The notes: generated from the letters alone by a model not told the origin. Shown: positions 1 through 12,622, counted from the first letter of the stretch. The stretch is 64,000 bases of DNA from Fennellomyces sp. T-0311 (GCA_025266875.1 JALLLT010000031.1:1-64000); one strand, 5' to 3'. Made by a program: numbers and translations.

Positions 1-297
1 CGGAAATACCTGTCGCTTGAGCAGAAATCTTGTCGAGCGCTTAAAACTCGTCGCCTATAATCCCAAGCAACAAGTAGTCTAGAAGCATTACATCAATCTC
101 TATACTATACACGTAGTTGTTTCTTGGATTAGAGACATCGATTCTCAAGGGTAGGGTCATCTTTTCGGCAACACTAATATCTGAGTTCAGTAAGAAGCGA
201 AGGCACCGCCACTCTGGAACCGCTGTGCAACCATGGTCATATTGGAATGCGAAAAAAGCTTGTTGTGTTTATTTAGTATGATTTACAAATGGGATGC

Positions 298-3200
298 TTA
301 AAAGTTAAAAATTTCCACTCTATAAACTGGTATACCCTGTTCATTGCTTGCATGGTTGGCACGTCGTTCCGCGTTCTTTGTCGCTCGTGACTTGTGGTCC
401 TTTGCAGCAGTCTTTTCCTTTGCTCTGGCTTGTTGCTGCTTCAGTTCCTTGGCCGCTGCCGCCGCTAGGATCTTTTGCTTCCGTTCGAACGGACCAACCA
501 TGCCTCGTACCCGTTCAACTTGGTCTACTGTTTCTGTGTAGTCGTTCGTCAGTTCTTGAAGCCTTTCTACAGCCTCATACATTGAAGGTTCCATGATGAT
601 GACTGTGTAATGACTATCGAGAAGAGCATTGGTAAACTCAATGATCTATTCCCCAGGTTAATTTACATGGTTCATTTCTATGCAGCATCTTTTTACTCAC
701 GTTAAAGAATGTATCCGAAGCTTCGAACAGATGAACATTTTCCAGACGCCAGATGATCATATCTAGCGCTGCTGGTATTTCTGATGCCGTTAATCGCTTC
801 AATGCTTGCTGCATGAATATATCGTTATGAGGTGTGTCGATGATGTGCTTGAAAAGATCTTCGCGAGTCGATTTGTTGAGATTGGCTGGGCTTGCCAACA
901 ACGACTTGAGCAATAAGACCAGATCTGATTCTGGAATATCTGGTACATGTTCGAGTATAATGGGGACCAATGCCTGTAGCTTTCATCAGTAACTGATATC
1001 TTGGTAATTGGCCTAACATTACCCATTCGTTGCGTTCCATTAGGATAGGGATAATTCCTCCCTCGATATCGCTATTACGGATATGTCGAATTTCCAAGAG
1101 GAACAAGATCACATGGAGTGGCCAAAACGATGGGTTTCCAAAGCATTTTCGGACAACGCAGGAAACAAAACGATGCGACAAGTCGAATTCCTATATTCCG
1201 TATTAGCAAAATAGTAACCGTTGCACGAAGCATTCACATGTGGTTCTATAGTTACCTGGCCGCCTTTACGCTTCCATTCATTCTGACCCATCGTTGCTCG
1301 ATACACAGATGTATCCTGTTTTAATTGTGGGGATTCCACCTCTTTCTTTAATACACGACGGAAAAACGCCTTTGTGAATGCGGCAACATCGGTGGAAGGG
1401 TTAAGAAGTTGTGCAAGAGTCTTGTTTTCCTTCTTTTGGACATGTTCAATGTTTTGTATCCAGTTGCTATAGTACACATCATCATCCTCGTTATACTACA
1501 GCAGTTATTCAGCAAATATCTCGACTTCCCTCCTAAAAACAATAATGTATACGTACCTTTGGTTGAGTGACGAGAGCATCCATATTACTTCTTGTGACAC
1601 CAATGCTCTCCTGCGCCGAATCGTCATCGATTCCTAGGAATTTTGCAGTTGACTTCATTTTTCCCATCGCAGCCATCAGAGATATTGGCTCGCTGTAGTA
1701 CGGGCATAACACCACGATTGATTTGGCATCGGTGACGGATCTAGTCTTTTTAGTATCCTTTGCAACCGTAGAAACAAGTGACGATATCGTGATCGCAAGG
1801 TGTGAATTGGATAACACAGAGATCTGTCACACAGATATCACGTTAATTCACACAGGCTATATGCAACATCCGATAATTTTGCCGACTTACTTTGTAGATA
1901 CATTTGTCCTTGCCGCCCACGTTCTTGTCTCCTAATTGGAGAGTACGTTCTGCCTGCAGAGTACCATATTTCACATCCCAAATACTGACAACATGCTCAG
2001 CGGTGTCTTCAAGCAGCGTAAGTCATCCTCTTGAAAACATACAATATTCTTTTTCTCAAACTTACTATCGGTAATCCGTGGAGCGACCATGGCAACATAG
2101 CCATCTGATAAAGGTGTTACAGCTGCGACATTGCCAAGTTTTTCGCTATGCAGCTGGTAACCTTGGAGTTGTATCGACAGATGTGCATCAAGATGGCCCA
2201 CAAGCTTATGGCCAGTTTCTTGCTTGATCTGTAAATGCCACACCGACCATGTACCTCCGGAGCCTGTCACAATTATCCGTTTACTTTGTGTTGTGTTGTG
2301 TAAATGATACTTCTCAAATTACCTAGTGTGGTGATCTGACCGTCAACCGGGTCGAATGAGACCGCAACGGGTTTCTCCTTAAGCACCATCTCGGCCTTCA
2401 CGAGAGGAACTACGCTTCGTCGTTCTTCGTTGTAGTAGTGGAGATAGACTGCGTAACGGTCGGAAGAGTTATCGTGCGCATTGATGGTAAGAACGATCGT
2501 CGAGTTGACAGGTACAAGTGAGTTGGAGACACAGCATGGTCGGACGTGTGGGTTGGTAGTGACAAAGATTGTAGACCATATCACTGTTCCACTACTTGCG
2601 ACTTCAGCATGCTGCTTCTTTTCTCCTTCACACACCTACCTTAAAGGGGATGTAGTTTTGGCCATAACACGATCCAAATCGTTGCTGGTCAATAAGATAG
2701 AACCGTTTTCATTGACAAGAATCAGATGTGACGGAAGAGCGTGAGACACGTGTATCGAGTGTATGCGATCATCAAACTAAATATGACGGTATAATTCAGT
2801 ATGCTTATCCAGGTGTCTCGAGCCAGCACCATGATATACCGTTTTTGCGATTCGATGGTCGGTTCCGTTCTTCCACATCCATATGATTCGATTATGTTCC
2901 TTCTTTGGAATATCCTTTCCAGAAGCAACCAGTGCGAACGTATAATCCGTCGATTCGGCTTCGTTAATTCGGTGAATGGCAGATCCTCCCAGAACAAGAC
3001 CAGGTGGTGTTGTCCAGGATTTTATACACTTTTGATCAGTGGTCTATTCATCCATTGTATGTCAGTTATAAGTTCAGTATCCGTTTGTGGGTCGATCCGC
3101 CCGAGAATAATTACACTGTAAAGCTTGATCCCTTCGCCTTGCACGGAGACTAGGACAAGATCCGATTCGTCGGCCGGTTCACCACTCTCGGCTGCGATCG

Positions 3201-3664
3201 CCTGTTCCAAGGAGCTGAGACCAATGGTGAACTGTTTGCTGGCATTGTTCGAGTCAATGACGTTGTGAAATCGGGCGATGGAAAACGGATCCTCTAAAAC
3301 GACGCCGGGCATGGTGGTTACTATGAGACGTGTCAAAGAAGCACTTTTTAAAGCTTGCGGATTTTTTTTCTGGCGGGATTTGGGGTGGCTGAAAATATCT
3401 TCACCGCCCATTGCCAGAGTACAATCGGGTGAGGAGGAAGTACATACCACTCAAGTAATCCAACAGCGCACCAGTATCTTTGAAAAACACCATAAATCCC
3501 TTATCTGTATCGTTATTTGTGCTGGAAATGTGGATTGTAGCGTTCTCAAGTGTTCTGCATCGTCTCAAGTCTTTCTTTTTCTGAAGAAGTGCGATTGGTA
3601 TGTGAGCATGTGTATATGGGCAGCCAGGCTTGCATAGAACAGGCTTATCATAATGTCGTCGCAT
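298..3664 (-). CDS. NOL11-like U3 snoRNP (t-UTP) nucleolar protein, multi-exon, N-terminus uncertain
   Basis: Probably a nucleolar protein of the NOL11 type, the t-UTP component needed for rDNA transcription and early 18S pre-rRNA processing. About ten short coding blocks lie on the minus strand, separated by small introns. Blocks near 3020-3660 and 1970-2640 read like beta-propeller strands; the stretch WDVKYGTLQAERTLQLGD (around 1930-1985) matches the NOL11 'SVWNIKFQTLQ' region as I recall it. Near 640-970 is a helical part with DIPESDLVLLLKSLL, again NOL11-like. The last block (298-594) is a coiled coil rich in K, A and Q, ending in YRVEIFNF, comparable to the YSIEVLEL end of NOL11. The ATG at 3664 may be internal: a GTACTAAC string just upstream suggests another intron and a short earlier exon. 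The family call comes from remembered motifs. A diverged Utp8-like protein is the main alternative. Confidence 0.6.
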
Positions 3665-5038
3665 ATTATGTTAGTACCTTGCAACCACTCTGCCCAAGGT
3701 TTGCTTTCACTTATTAACTGTCTTTATTATTATTTATTTTCCTCTTGCCGACCGACATTACCCGCATAGTTGAGCTTGACAGGGCACTTTTCGGTTGACC
3801 TGGAAAAGTTGTTGCCATCGCAACTACTGTGCTCATTGCATGGGAGCTTCACTTTTGGTTTGTCGGTATAGGTACTTTGCATTGTTCTTAATGGAACTGT
3901 CAAATCGAGCTGGGGTTATCGCTTCTTGTTTCGTGGTGAGCTCGAAGTTCAATTTTTCTATTTCCCCCAATCGTTCTGAAGCTTCCATAATCTTTATTCG
4001 CCATTGCAGCAGCTTGAGATATTTGCACCTTTTTTCTATGCCCAACTTACCTTTCAGTTGTCTAACATATCAGCATCTTAATCCACTAAAGCATCTTAAG
4101 GCTAAAAAGAAAGGATAGGTGAACAACTTCTTCATCCAGTGCCATGAGCGACTGCTTGTATGCAAGAGCAGTTATAAACTTGTGATTATCAATCTTACAT
4201 AAACCATATCTGTCTTTGCTGTCTTTTTGAACACCCAAAAACTTCCTGCTTTTTTTTTTTTTTTTTGCTCGGCGTGAAACATCCTTTTAGCTTTGATCGA
4301 GAGTACAATGAACAATATTGTCGCAATCCCATAGAAGTTAACGAGATAGTAAATGCCTTTGCCGCTCGTAACGTTGAGAATGGAACTTTAAGTTCCCTGC
4401 TCAGAGTGTGCCGTCACCATCGTATCCTTGTACTTGACTGCTTGGACGTAGTATCTGTTTCACCCATGCTGCCTGTTCCTTGACGTCGAAACTTTCCAAC
4501 GTGCCTCAGTAGCTTCTAGTAACCATCAGTCATCACGTCCCTGTGTTGAAGATACTGGAGAGGAGGCGTGTGTACGATCGAAATGGCTTCACATTTTCCC
4601 GGTTTTGCCACACAATGTAGTTCCCATACCCCCATCCAGTATGCTCTGCTTAACTTCCGCGACCATAGTTAGATAATAAATGCTTAATACACATCCGCAT
4701 GAACCGGGTATAGTCATCCTCATAGTATTACTATGAAAGATATATATTTAAAATTGCAAGACGGGATTGCTGAGATGAACGGTGAGTGCCCCTAATAAAC
4801 CGTATCCATGTGAAGCAGCGATCTATTTTCAGTGTAATCGATGTCATCTTCGCTCCGAAACTTGCATCCATGCCTTTTTTCTGTCTGGTGATCAGCAGTT
4901 TCTTTTTATCTGGTGCCATGCATATACTACAAATTCATTACCACTTAATCTTTTTAAGCCAAAATTACAGGCGTCCAGCTAACTAAACTATTTTTTCTCC
5001 AGCTTCAAGCTGGTTGGGGCAGCGAACGAGAACACGAG
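3665..5038. other. Intergenic region between NOL11-like and Fanzor-like genes
   Basis: AT-rich, with a T-run at about 4251-4266. On the minus strand, 3833-4045 is open for 70 codons with a helical, charged composition (contains RIKIMEASERLGEIEKLNFE). It could be an upstream exon or a small gene, but I found no convincing start or splice partner. A short perfect inverted repeat (4999-5013) lies just past the stop of the Fanzor-like gene and is listed separately. I see nothing else. Confidence 0.4.
4999..5013 (-). other. Perfect short hairpin 26 nt downstream of the Fanzor-like stop codon
   Basis: The minus strand reads CCAGCTTGAAGCTGG, a 15-nt perfect palindrome able to form a 6-7 bp stem. 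It starts 26 nt after the TAG at 5041-5039 and is followed by an A/T-rich tract. In TnpB and Fanzor loci the guide (omega) RNA is usually encoded at or just past the 3' end of the nuclease gene, so the position is suggestive. It could equally be a 3'-UTR or terminator hairpin. Confidence 0.4.
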
Positions 5039-8000
5039 CTACACCGAAGGGATTTCCATGTTGGGATTGATTTGATATGGATCTTGTGGATTTCTCCTGA
5101 ACGCCGGCAGCGGTGTGTTGTCCTTTGAAATAGCGATGGACAGCCCTCTAATTGCGATGTTGAAGGCCGCGGCGTCATCTCTTCCATAGGTACTGTTTCG
5201 ATGGCAAGGGCAACGGATGTTCGTACACCTCAGTGCGCCATTCACTGTCTTCAGTTCGCCTTCTCGACGGTACTTATGCAGCTTCATTGGACTTAAGCAT
5301 ACGGGACATGTTTTACTTGAGTAGTCCTCCGAGATGGTCACCATAATATCTTCATCTGGGGCATCTATTCCTTGTCCCAGCGCGGTCAGATTTGCTCTCC
5401 TGTGGTCTTTGATGCGCGAGTTTATTGGCCGGTACGAGCCTAGCAACCATAGCAAAATGTTAGCAGACAGAGTAGTACTGGTGCCATTTGTTTACCATTG
5501 AACGTAATTGTGGCTCCTTCTCGCCAAGCACTAGTCAACTTGCGATGGTATGTGACACCTCGTATTTCAGGTGTTCTTTTTTCTTTTGAACGTTTCTTAG
5601 TATCATCAATTTGTCTCGCTCTCCTACGACTCCTGTTGGCAGAATGGGCGTTATCAAGGCGTGCGGCGTGTAGGTGGCGGGCTGTATATCGTTTCCCTTT
5701 TGTAGGTCGCAGCGGGTTGGTTGTCGTACTTCCAGATGCATGGCTAGCAACTTTTACATAGGCATCCTGGAGTGTGAGTGTTGAAATCGTGGCCGCTGTC
5801 ACCAGCCCTGGGTCAACGCCCCTAATGTTCATAGGCGAGCCGTTGTGTAATGCATGTTTGATCCGCTCTTTAGCAGCTGCCTAAGAGTTCCACAGATGTC
5901 TTTCAGTTTATCTGAGAAAGCCTCGCACGTATTTTCTTACCATTTCTTTCGAAATTTCTTGAACTTTGTCAGTAAGCCCTCGGGCAGCATGGATGGTAAC
6001 ATATAAATTGGCTCGCGCTTTCTTAAGCTCTTTCTCCTGTTCCCTGATCGTCTGCTCCAGATCCGCAACTGCCACTCGTGCAGACTTTAGCCTTCCATAC
6101 AACCTGTAGTCCCATGCTGGCGCCGGTTTTTGTTGCCGTAATAGTCGGTGCTCGTGCCCAAGATCCGCTCGCTCCCTTTCCGCCTTTGGCAGGTTTCGGC
6201 GCATAGCTGTCAGTTCACCTGAAAGCTTATTGATATTTGCTTCCAGCTTCTGTGCCTGGTCGTCAAGTTGTTTTGAAATCTTCCTGCGCTTGGGGACCTG
6301 GATGGGCTTGGCCTTCACAGTCGCCTTCCTTTTTTTGGAACGGGAGGCCTTTTTGGCTTTGCTTTTCTTGGAACCTTTGGCCTTTCCTTTGTGGTCTTTG
6401 GTTTTACCCTTAGATCCTTTAGTCTTCTTGCGGTCTTTGCGCTTGCACTTGGTTCCAAGAACGCGAACCGTGCGATAGTTGACAAAGGTGAACCGGTAGC
6501 GATTTGATAGCCCTTGTTTACCGAGCACAGCATTGATTTTCGGCAAGTTGAAAAATGCACCCATTGTTGCGCTCCGGCCTTCTCCGCGGAATGTCGAACG
6601 TTTGCTGGTAATCATCTTTCTGCTGTCGACCGGTATGTCGTGGGTTTTCGAGAATAGTGTATAGACAGCGTCTGGTGAGAGGTGGATGGAATGGTCCGTG
6701 CCGTCGACTTTCGGTGATACCGCCTGCTCATTCTGCTGCGGGACGATCAAGTGGATAATTCGGTTGGTAATGATAGCAAGTGGTAAGCATTGGTGAACAC
6801 AAACGTCATCCTTGGCGCCATCAGCCTGCGGTGTATAGACTGGTCGGATCCCATTAGCGATGTCTGCAGCCACCTGACACTCTTTATCCGTTAGGATACA
6901 CCCACGGAAGGCCGCATTCTTGATATCCTTGGCAGTCGTTGTTTCAGAATTGCTATTGAGTATACCTGTGATGATCGCGACAAGAGCACGAATTCCTCTT
7001 GCAGAGGTTTCCTTTTCATCGGACGACTGCTCTTTTCCTCCTGCAGGTGCCTCTTCCTCTTCGTTGCCACCAGACAGATCCAAAGGGTGAAGTTCCTCTG
7101 GATCTGGAACCACGTCTTGTTCGCCGCTTGTGCGCGATACCGCGTTGGCATTAGTTGCTCTTTTGCGTCTCTACATAGTCAAAATTTAGAGAAGATTGCG
7201 TTGAGACGTTTCAAACCAAATTTAAGCACCTGCTCCAGGCTGTGCTCAAGCTTCCTCAAGAGGCTATTGGTGATATGTGTTGGCCGTTGGCGGACAATGG
7301 CCCTGGTTAGATCGGAAAGTAACCGCGCGCATTCGGCACCTCTTGCTCTTGATTTACCCTTGGCAGAATCCTTTTTCTTCTGTTTCTTCTCGGCAGCTTT
7401 CTTTGCCAGGAGCTCAAGATAGCGACGAACTCGCTTTGGCGCAAGATTCAAGCGTAACAGAGCCGTCAACGTGACTCTGAGATCACGTCTGTGTCTCTTT
7501 CGAGTCCAAAGGTTTTTGCACGCTGTACTGAATTCACGTAACGCATTGGTCATGCTCCCAGTAAACTCCATATTAGGACGTTTTGCCTTGGTAGACTTTT
7601 TGATTTTCTTGCGAATCATGGCAAATTCTTTCCGTTCAGTCCCTTCCCGAATGCTATTACCTACACAGCCTGATAAAAGGTGGAAATGAGATTATAAAGC
7701 CATGGATACGGGTATGGAAATGCTATACCTGACAATAGATTGGAAAAATGAGCATATGAATATATTCCAGCTTTGTCCAGAGTAGAGAGGTCGTTGGGGA
7801 TGGCCGCCACAGGAACAGTGGTTTCCTTGTTATCGAAATCGAACTGAGGGGCTACGTTCTTGATGTCAAATTCAAGCTTCTCAACTTGAACGCCATAAAT
7901 TTTCGCTGCTGACCCATCTGCGATTAGCTCGGTGAGCTTGGCAACCGCGACGCTCAGACCATCCATGCATTCTGCGACACGTTTCTGTTCATGAAGGACC

Positions 8001-9329
8001 GTGGTAAGAAATTCGTCATGGTTCACTTCTGGATGAAGAATTGATCGTAATGTAAACGTGACCGTGCGGCTTTCTTTGCTACGTTTGGTCTTTACGTCCT
8101 TTGCACCAGAATCACCGTTCTCGCTTGAGCCGCCGTCGTTGTCGCTCGCATCGTCCTCATCGCTTGAACTCCCCTCGTCGCTTGAACTCTCCTCGTTACT
8201 GGGGTCACTGTCATCGCCGGCGGCTGTATCATCTATGTCGCAGCCATCGTTGGCTCCACCGAGGAACCGTGTTGCCATACACTTCCAAATTTCATCCGTG
8301 GAGGTGTCAAGTGTCTTTCGGACGCCTTCGATATAGGAGCTTCCTTGACTACGGAAGTAACCGAGCCTGTCATAGTCTTTGTAGCTTTTCAACCGGTCCG
8401 AAAACCACTCTTTAGATAGATCAAGGATGTTTGGGTGCCTCGCCGCAATTGTATCGCTCATTGAATTGAAGAATTTTGGAAGGGCACGAGCGTTGTTGTG
8501 CCTTTCTTCATAGTTGTTGAGATTCATTAAAGCATCGGTCTTGTCTTCAGAGCTTTTCAGAAGATCGATAATGGTGCTTTTGAAATGCTTGACAACACCG
8601 GCCTCGTACACATCAATGACCTCTTCACGTTTGATGCCTGTCTGAGCCCGCGGGGTTCGTGAAGAGCTGGCCGCCACTGGCGCTGTTTGTTTTCCCGCCG
8701 CTCTTCTTGTCGCTCGTTCCGCGCGTGTTGTCGAAATGATTTTCGTTCGTTTCTTACATGCAGCTGGTTGATTGCTTGAAGCTTTTGGCTTTTGTTTCCG
8801 AACTTTGGGAGGCTATAACGCGATCTGATCAGCATCAGGTTAATATTAACTTCTACTGATGACATACCTTGTAATCGATAACATCATTTAATTGAAACCA
8901 CTCGGGTGGAGCACCAAGGAAGCTGTCGATGTGGTGGAGCATCGCGATTGTGGCACTGCTGCCATCCGGGTTCATTACGCGTGGTGCACGTCTTGTCGAG
9001 AAGTAATAAACTCGCCAGTCATGCAAGTACGCAAGCGCCACGAGGAGGGACAGACCACGGACCATGACCTTCTGGCTACTTTCGGTCATAATCGCTACAT
9101 CGTGTTCCTTTTTGCTGTTCAGGGTTTGTGCAAGAGTTGTCGATGTTTGGATTGCTTCGAGACCGCTTCTCTTCAAAACCTTCATGACTTTGGTGAGGTT
9201 CTCTCTCCCCGGAATACGCTCTGCCAAATGCCTGGTTGCGTCCTCAAGCCGTTCTGCAGAAAGTTGTATGGTGTCGATTTCAAGATTGCTGGCAGAAGTG
9301 AAGCGAGTTGCACCGTAGTGAGCATCCAT
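5039..9329 (-). CDS. Fanzor/TnpB-like RuvC nuclease with very long N-terminal region (1333 aa, six exons)
   Basis: Predicted eukaryotic TnpB relative (Fanzor), a family of RNA-guided DNA endonucleases. Exons: 9329-8868, 8812-7729, 7669-7230, 7170-5941, 5880-5496, 5439-5039. All introns are GT-AG and 55-60 nt, and the exons sum to exactly 4002 nt. The C-terminus has a RuvC-I Asp in GVDPG (D1095), a zinc finger CPVC (C1245, C1248) plus C1272/C1277/C1279, a Glu in ISEDYSSKTC (E1238), and the RuvC-III Asp in GRDDAA (D1288). This fits the published Fanzor signature D-x(125-275)-[TS][TS]xx-C4-x(5-50)-RD. The first ~1000 residues hold an acidic Ser/Asp tract (about 320-360), Lys/Arg-rich nuclear-type tracts and a coiled coil, with no domain I know. 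An in-frame ATG at 9497 would add 56 residues. There is no stop or frameshift, so the gene looks intact. Confidence 0.8.
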
Positions 9330-10327
9330 TATGGTGAATGGAGTGGAAAAAAGAGAGAGGAAGATGGCAAGCTGTGCTTTCCCACCCTCTTGTTTTTTTC
9401 GCTGCAACTCTGACACAACTTCCTGGCGTCCATTCTCAAATCCAACCCTGCAATGTTTACTTCGGCTGTCAACCGATGGGATCGTTACACAGTGCATACC
9501 ATTGTCTTCATCCAGCTACCCTTTGCTTGCTTCCAGAATGACGACTGCCTTTCCATATATCACACACCACCTCTGCTCTTTTCACATCAGTGCTACCCCA
9601 TGATGTCATGTATACGCAACAGCATCCCGTACCCCACATAACAGTTTACCACCGCTTTCCATTGATTGATTGAAACTTTTCTATCAGCAGTCCCTATCAT
9701 TTCCTTTTCTACGCAAGAAAAGTCATATCTCCTACCGCAGCTGGCCAGTAGCTCATGCGGTGCAGAACGGTAGAGAATAGCGACATGGATGAAACGAGAA
9801 ACTCACTAGCTCATACGAAGACTCCATTCAACGATTTCCTCATCTGGCTTGAACTCAGTGATACAGATTCATCGACTCCACCCAGCCAGCACTTTCGAGA
9901 ACGGACCCCCACGCTCTCTTTCTTTCCTCTTGTTCACCAGATTCACCAACCTTTCACTCTTAATTTTAACCCTCTGACGCATGAGTTTTTTTCTCTACTC
10001 CCATCGAGATCGGGCAGAGCGGCAATACGAATAGCGATGCGCTTCAAGTGATATTACTTTTGTAAAACGATAATAAAATATTGTTTGATCCAGACAGTTT
10101 GTAAACCGTACACGATGGTTACCAGACGATGCACTGCTCTCCCAGCTGATCCCGCACCTACCTCGCAGCCGCACTAGCTGCTATGACCAACTTCATAAAA
10201 CCGATCTATGGCAGTGCCTGCACCACAGACCGGCCCTGACAATCTTAGTCATGCAATAAACTAAAGGGAAAAAAGGAATAAGTCAAACGCTATGCGTTGC
10301 TTTTTCCTCTGAAAAATTGACACATAA
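9330..10327. other. Upstream region of the Fanzor-like gene
   Basis: This holds the 5' flank of the minus-strand Fanzor-like gene, including the alternative in-frame ATG at 9497. Small plus-strand open frames (for example 9755-10051) have no recognisable content. I see no transposon end here by eye. Confidence 0.35.
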
Positions 10328-10395
10328 TAGGGGGTTTCAAACTCGATTTGCTAGTTAGAAATTTTGCTAGGTAGCCCCGCTCCAACTAGTAAATC

Positions 10396-10704
10396 CTATC
10401 TAGCTTCTCTGGAGGTGCTAGCGCGGAAGGATCTCTTATTCATACGGACTATTTTCTTGAACGCCTTGGTAGGCCAACGAAAGAAAAAGTTTCTGTTCTC
10501 TGTGAGTTTGGGAATGCGTGTGGATGGATTCAAGTAACGATACGCGTGAATCCCGGACATAATTCTACAAAGATCACGAATGCGCTCCCTTTCCTCAATC
10601 TGTTCCTTTGAACCGACTTCCATAGTATGTTCACGCGCCATGGAGAATTTAATTGCATCTTCCACTTGTAATAGTGTTCGCTTGCGTTCTGAAAGCTTTG
10701 GCAT
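10396..10704 (-). pseudogene. Transposase N-terminal remnant inside the TIR element
   Basis: A 102-codon frame from ATG 10704 to a stop inside the left inverted repeat. It contains HAYRYLNPSTRIPKLTENRN followed by a FRW...FKKIVRMNKRSF stretch. This resembles the region just before the DDE domain in fungal and plant Harbinger-like transposases ('R.YL..R..PK...F...F+Q..RM...SF'). No DDE catalytic residues follow; the frame runs straight into the repeat. Most likely an internally deleted transposase gene. The family assignment is from memory of the motif. Confidence 0.5.
10422..10427. other. Boundary between left terminal repeat and element interior
   Basis: Inward of GCTAGC at 10417-10422 the two repeat arms stop matching, which sets the inner edge of the inverted repeats at about 10422 on the left and 10772 on the right. 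Confidence 0.5.
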
Positions 10705-10866
10705 GATGATTTTATAAAATGTAGTTAAAAAGTAAAAATGTGCTAGATGAGTGGGGTTGCAAGTTGTTCCAGCTAGCACCTCCAGAGAAGCTAGATAGGA
10801 TTTGCTAGTTGGAGCGGGGCTATCTAGCAAAATTTCTAACTAGCAAATCGAGTTTGAAACCCCCTA

Positions 10867-12622
10867 ATTACTTCTCTTCTAAATACAGAGATGTCACGCT
10901 TTTTAATGAAGCATTTACAAAACTTATAACAGGAGGGTCATCTTCATTAGCATTATAATCGTGTACCAATGAATTTAATGACGCTAATGGTGCAGAAACG
11001 TAAAAATTTGTGCTCTTGTTTATATTAATCTTCCTATTACATTGCTTTTTTACGGTAATCTTTTTCAACATTCCTCATTTCACATTGGCCGTTTTTTTAT
11101 ATCCACTGAAACAGCGTAGGATTTCCTAAATTTATTCTTCTTCCCAAATCATAAGTCCAAATTTACCGGTTATTCACAGAAGATAGGCATTCAAGCGCTG
11201 TCATAACTTACAGAATCTCCGAGCGATCAGTAAAGCTGTCACTTTTTGTAGCACTCATTACCGCTTAAGCGTGCTTCACGCTTATCGGTTACACGGGCGG
11301 TACTATAAAAGGAACTTTATGTTCGGGTGTCTTATCCATGATAGACATACCTTATCGAATCAATGATAGAAGCTATCAACTTTCGTACTACTTATTTTGT
11401 ACGTAAAATTGAGTTATAGTCGTATATTTCCAAATAATAATAGCATTGTATCACTTTTACAGTCAAGCCGAATCATGAAAATTTACTATACGGTAATAGG
11501 TTTCTTGAACAGCTTGTTTTTTCTTGATTCAGACAAACTACGTACGCACCGCTAAATACTTAAAGCATATAAATCTGCAAGATTTATACCAGTTAAAAAC
11601 GCTTTCAACATAATCACGGTGGTATCTGGTTCGTGGAAGGACAACCGGAATAGAGTACGCAAACTGCGGCATATTCAGCCTATTGCAGATGCTTGCTTGT
11701 ACTAACTACTAATTATGAAGCACATGAGTGGAGTGGAGCGATGAATACTGACCACACACAAGTAGTATAAATTCAAAAGTAGACGTATAGCATCTTACAT
11801 ACATGCTAGCGTAAATTGTGACTCATAGTTGGCGGACCACGCCAAAGGTCTTGACCCTTAAATTCGACCAAGTGGTTGTGCTCTCACATCTCGACAAGAT
11901 CTGAAACCGAATGCGATGGGCGTACCACTAGATAGCTTATTAGAATATGAATGGGATACGTGTAACAACAAATAACGAAGAAAGGAAAATCATCTATTCT
12001 GTCATTACATGTATATTTGGGCATATAGTGCTTTATACACACGATATGGTACTTGATATTCTGAAAATTACAAATTTATTGATAATGACCAATTAGAGGA
12101 TCTACAGTATAGATCACTGGAGTAATGGCTGTACCCAGCTTCGGACACTATCCACACAGCAACAAAAGGACGTTATGCTCTTGTTGATCATTTTGCTGCT
12201 TTAGAACTTCCATTGCTAAGTCACTAAACAAAGTTTCCACTCTGGTTGTAACGTATAAAGCACTATAAAAAGGAAAGTGCTTACCAAGGTATATCGTTTG
12301 TTGCCCACGGGTGAATTTGAAGCAGGCCACCCGAGCGAACGAGCGCTAATTTTGCTGTTGGTCCCAGCACATGCAGAATTAATGCAGCGAAAGTTGCAAT
12401 GACGATATAGCATGGTCAAGAATCGATTATGCGTTTGCTTTATGATTATAAACAGCAAATATTTTTTAGTTTGCACGGACATTAGGTTGAGAGAGCTAGG
12501 GCCACCAATGACTTCATGCAGTTATTTATCATGCCACCAACAGCTGTCTGTGTCACCACGAATCCCGCTGATCATTTGATGCACTTTACGTTTGCTCTTC
12601 AGCAGCTTCTTTCCTCTCTACC
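10867..12622. other. 1.75-kb AT-rich intergenic region
   Basis: No open frame with convincing coding character. A 67-codon minus-strand frame (10868-11071) and fragments at 12148-12482 lack recognisable motifs or plausible splice partners. The 3' part must contain the promoter of the plus-strand F-box gene. Confidence 0.4.

Larger units (their letters stand above)
10328..10866. mobile_element. 539-bp DNA-transposon remnant with 95-bp terminal inverted repeats
   Basis: The left repeat 10328-10422 begins TAGGGGGTTTCAAACTCGAT. The right repeat 10772-10866 is its reverse complement with only two differences visible over 95 bp. The element is flanked by TA-rich sequence; a TA or TAA target duplication is possible but the exact boundary is ambiguous. 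The G-rich ends and the coding remnant inside suggest a PIF/Harbinger-like family. The small size and lack of a catalytic domain make it non-autonomous. Confidence 0.85.

Noticed and set aside
8892..9413. Plus-strand open frame of 173 codons
   Set aside because: It is antisense to the first exon of the Fanzor-like gene; no motif and no splice logic on this strand.
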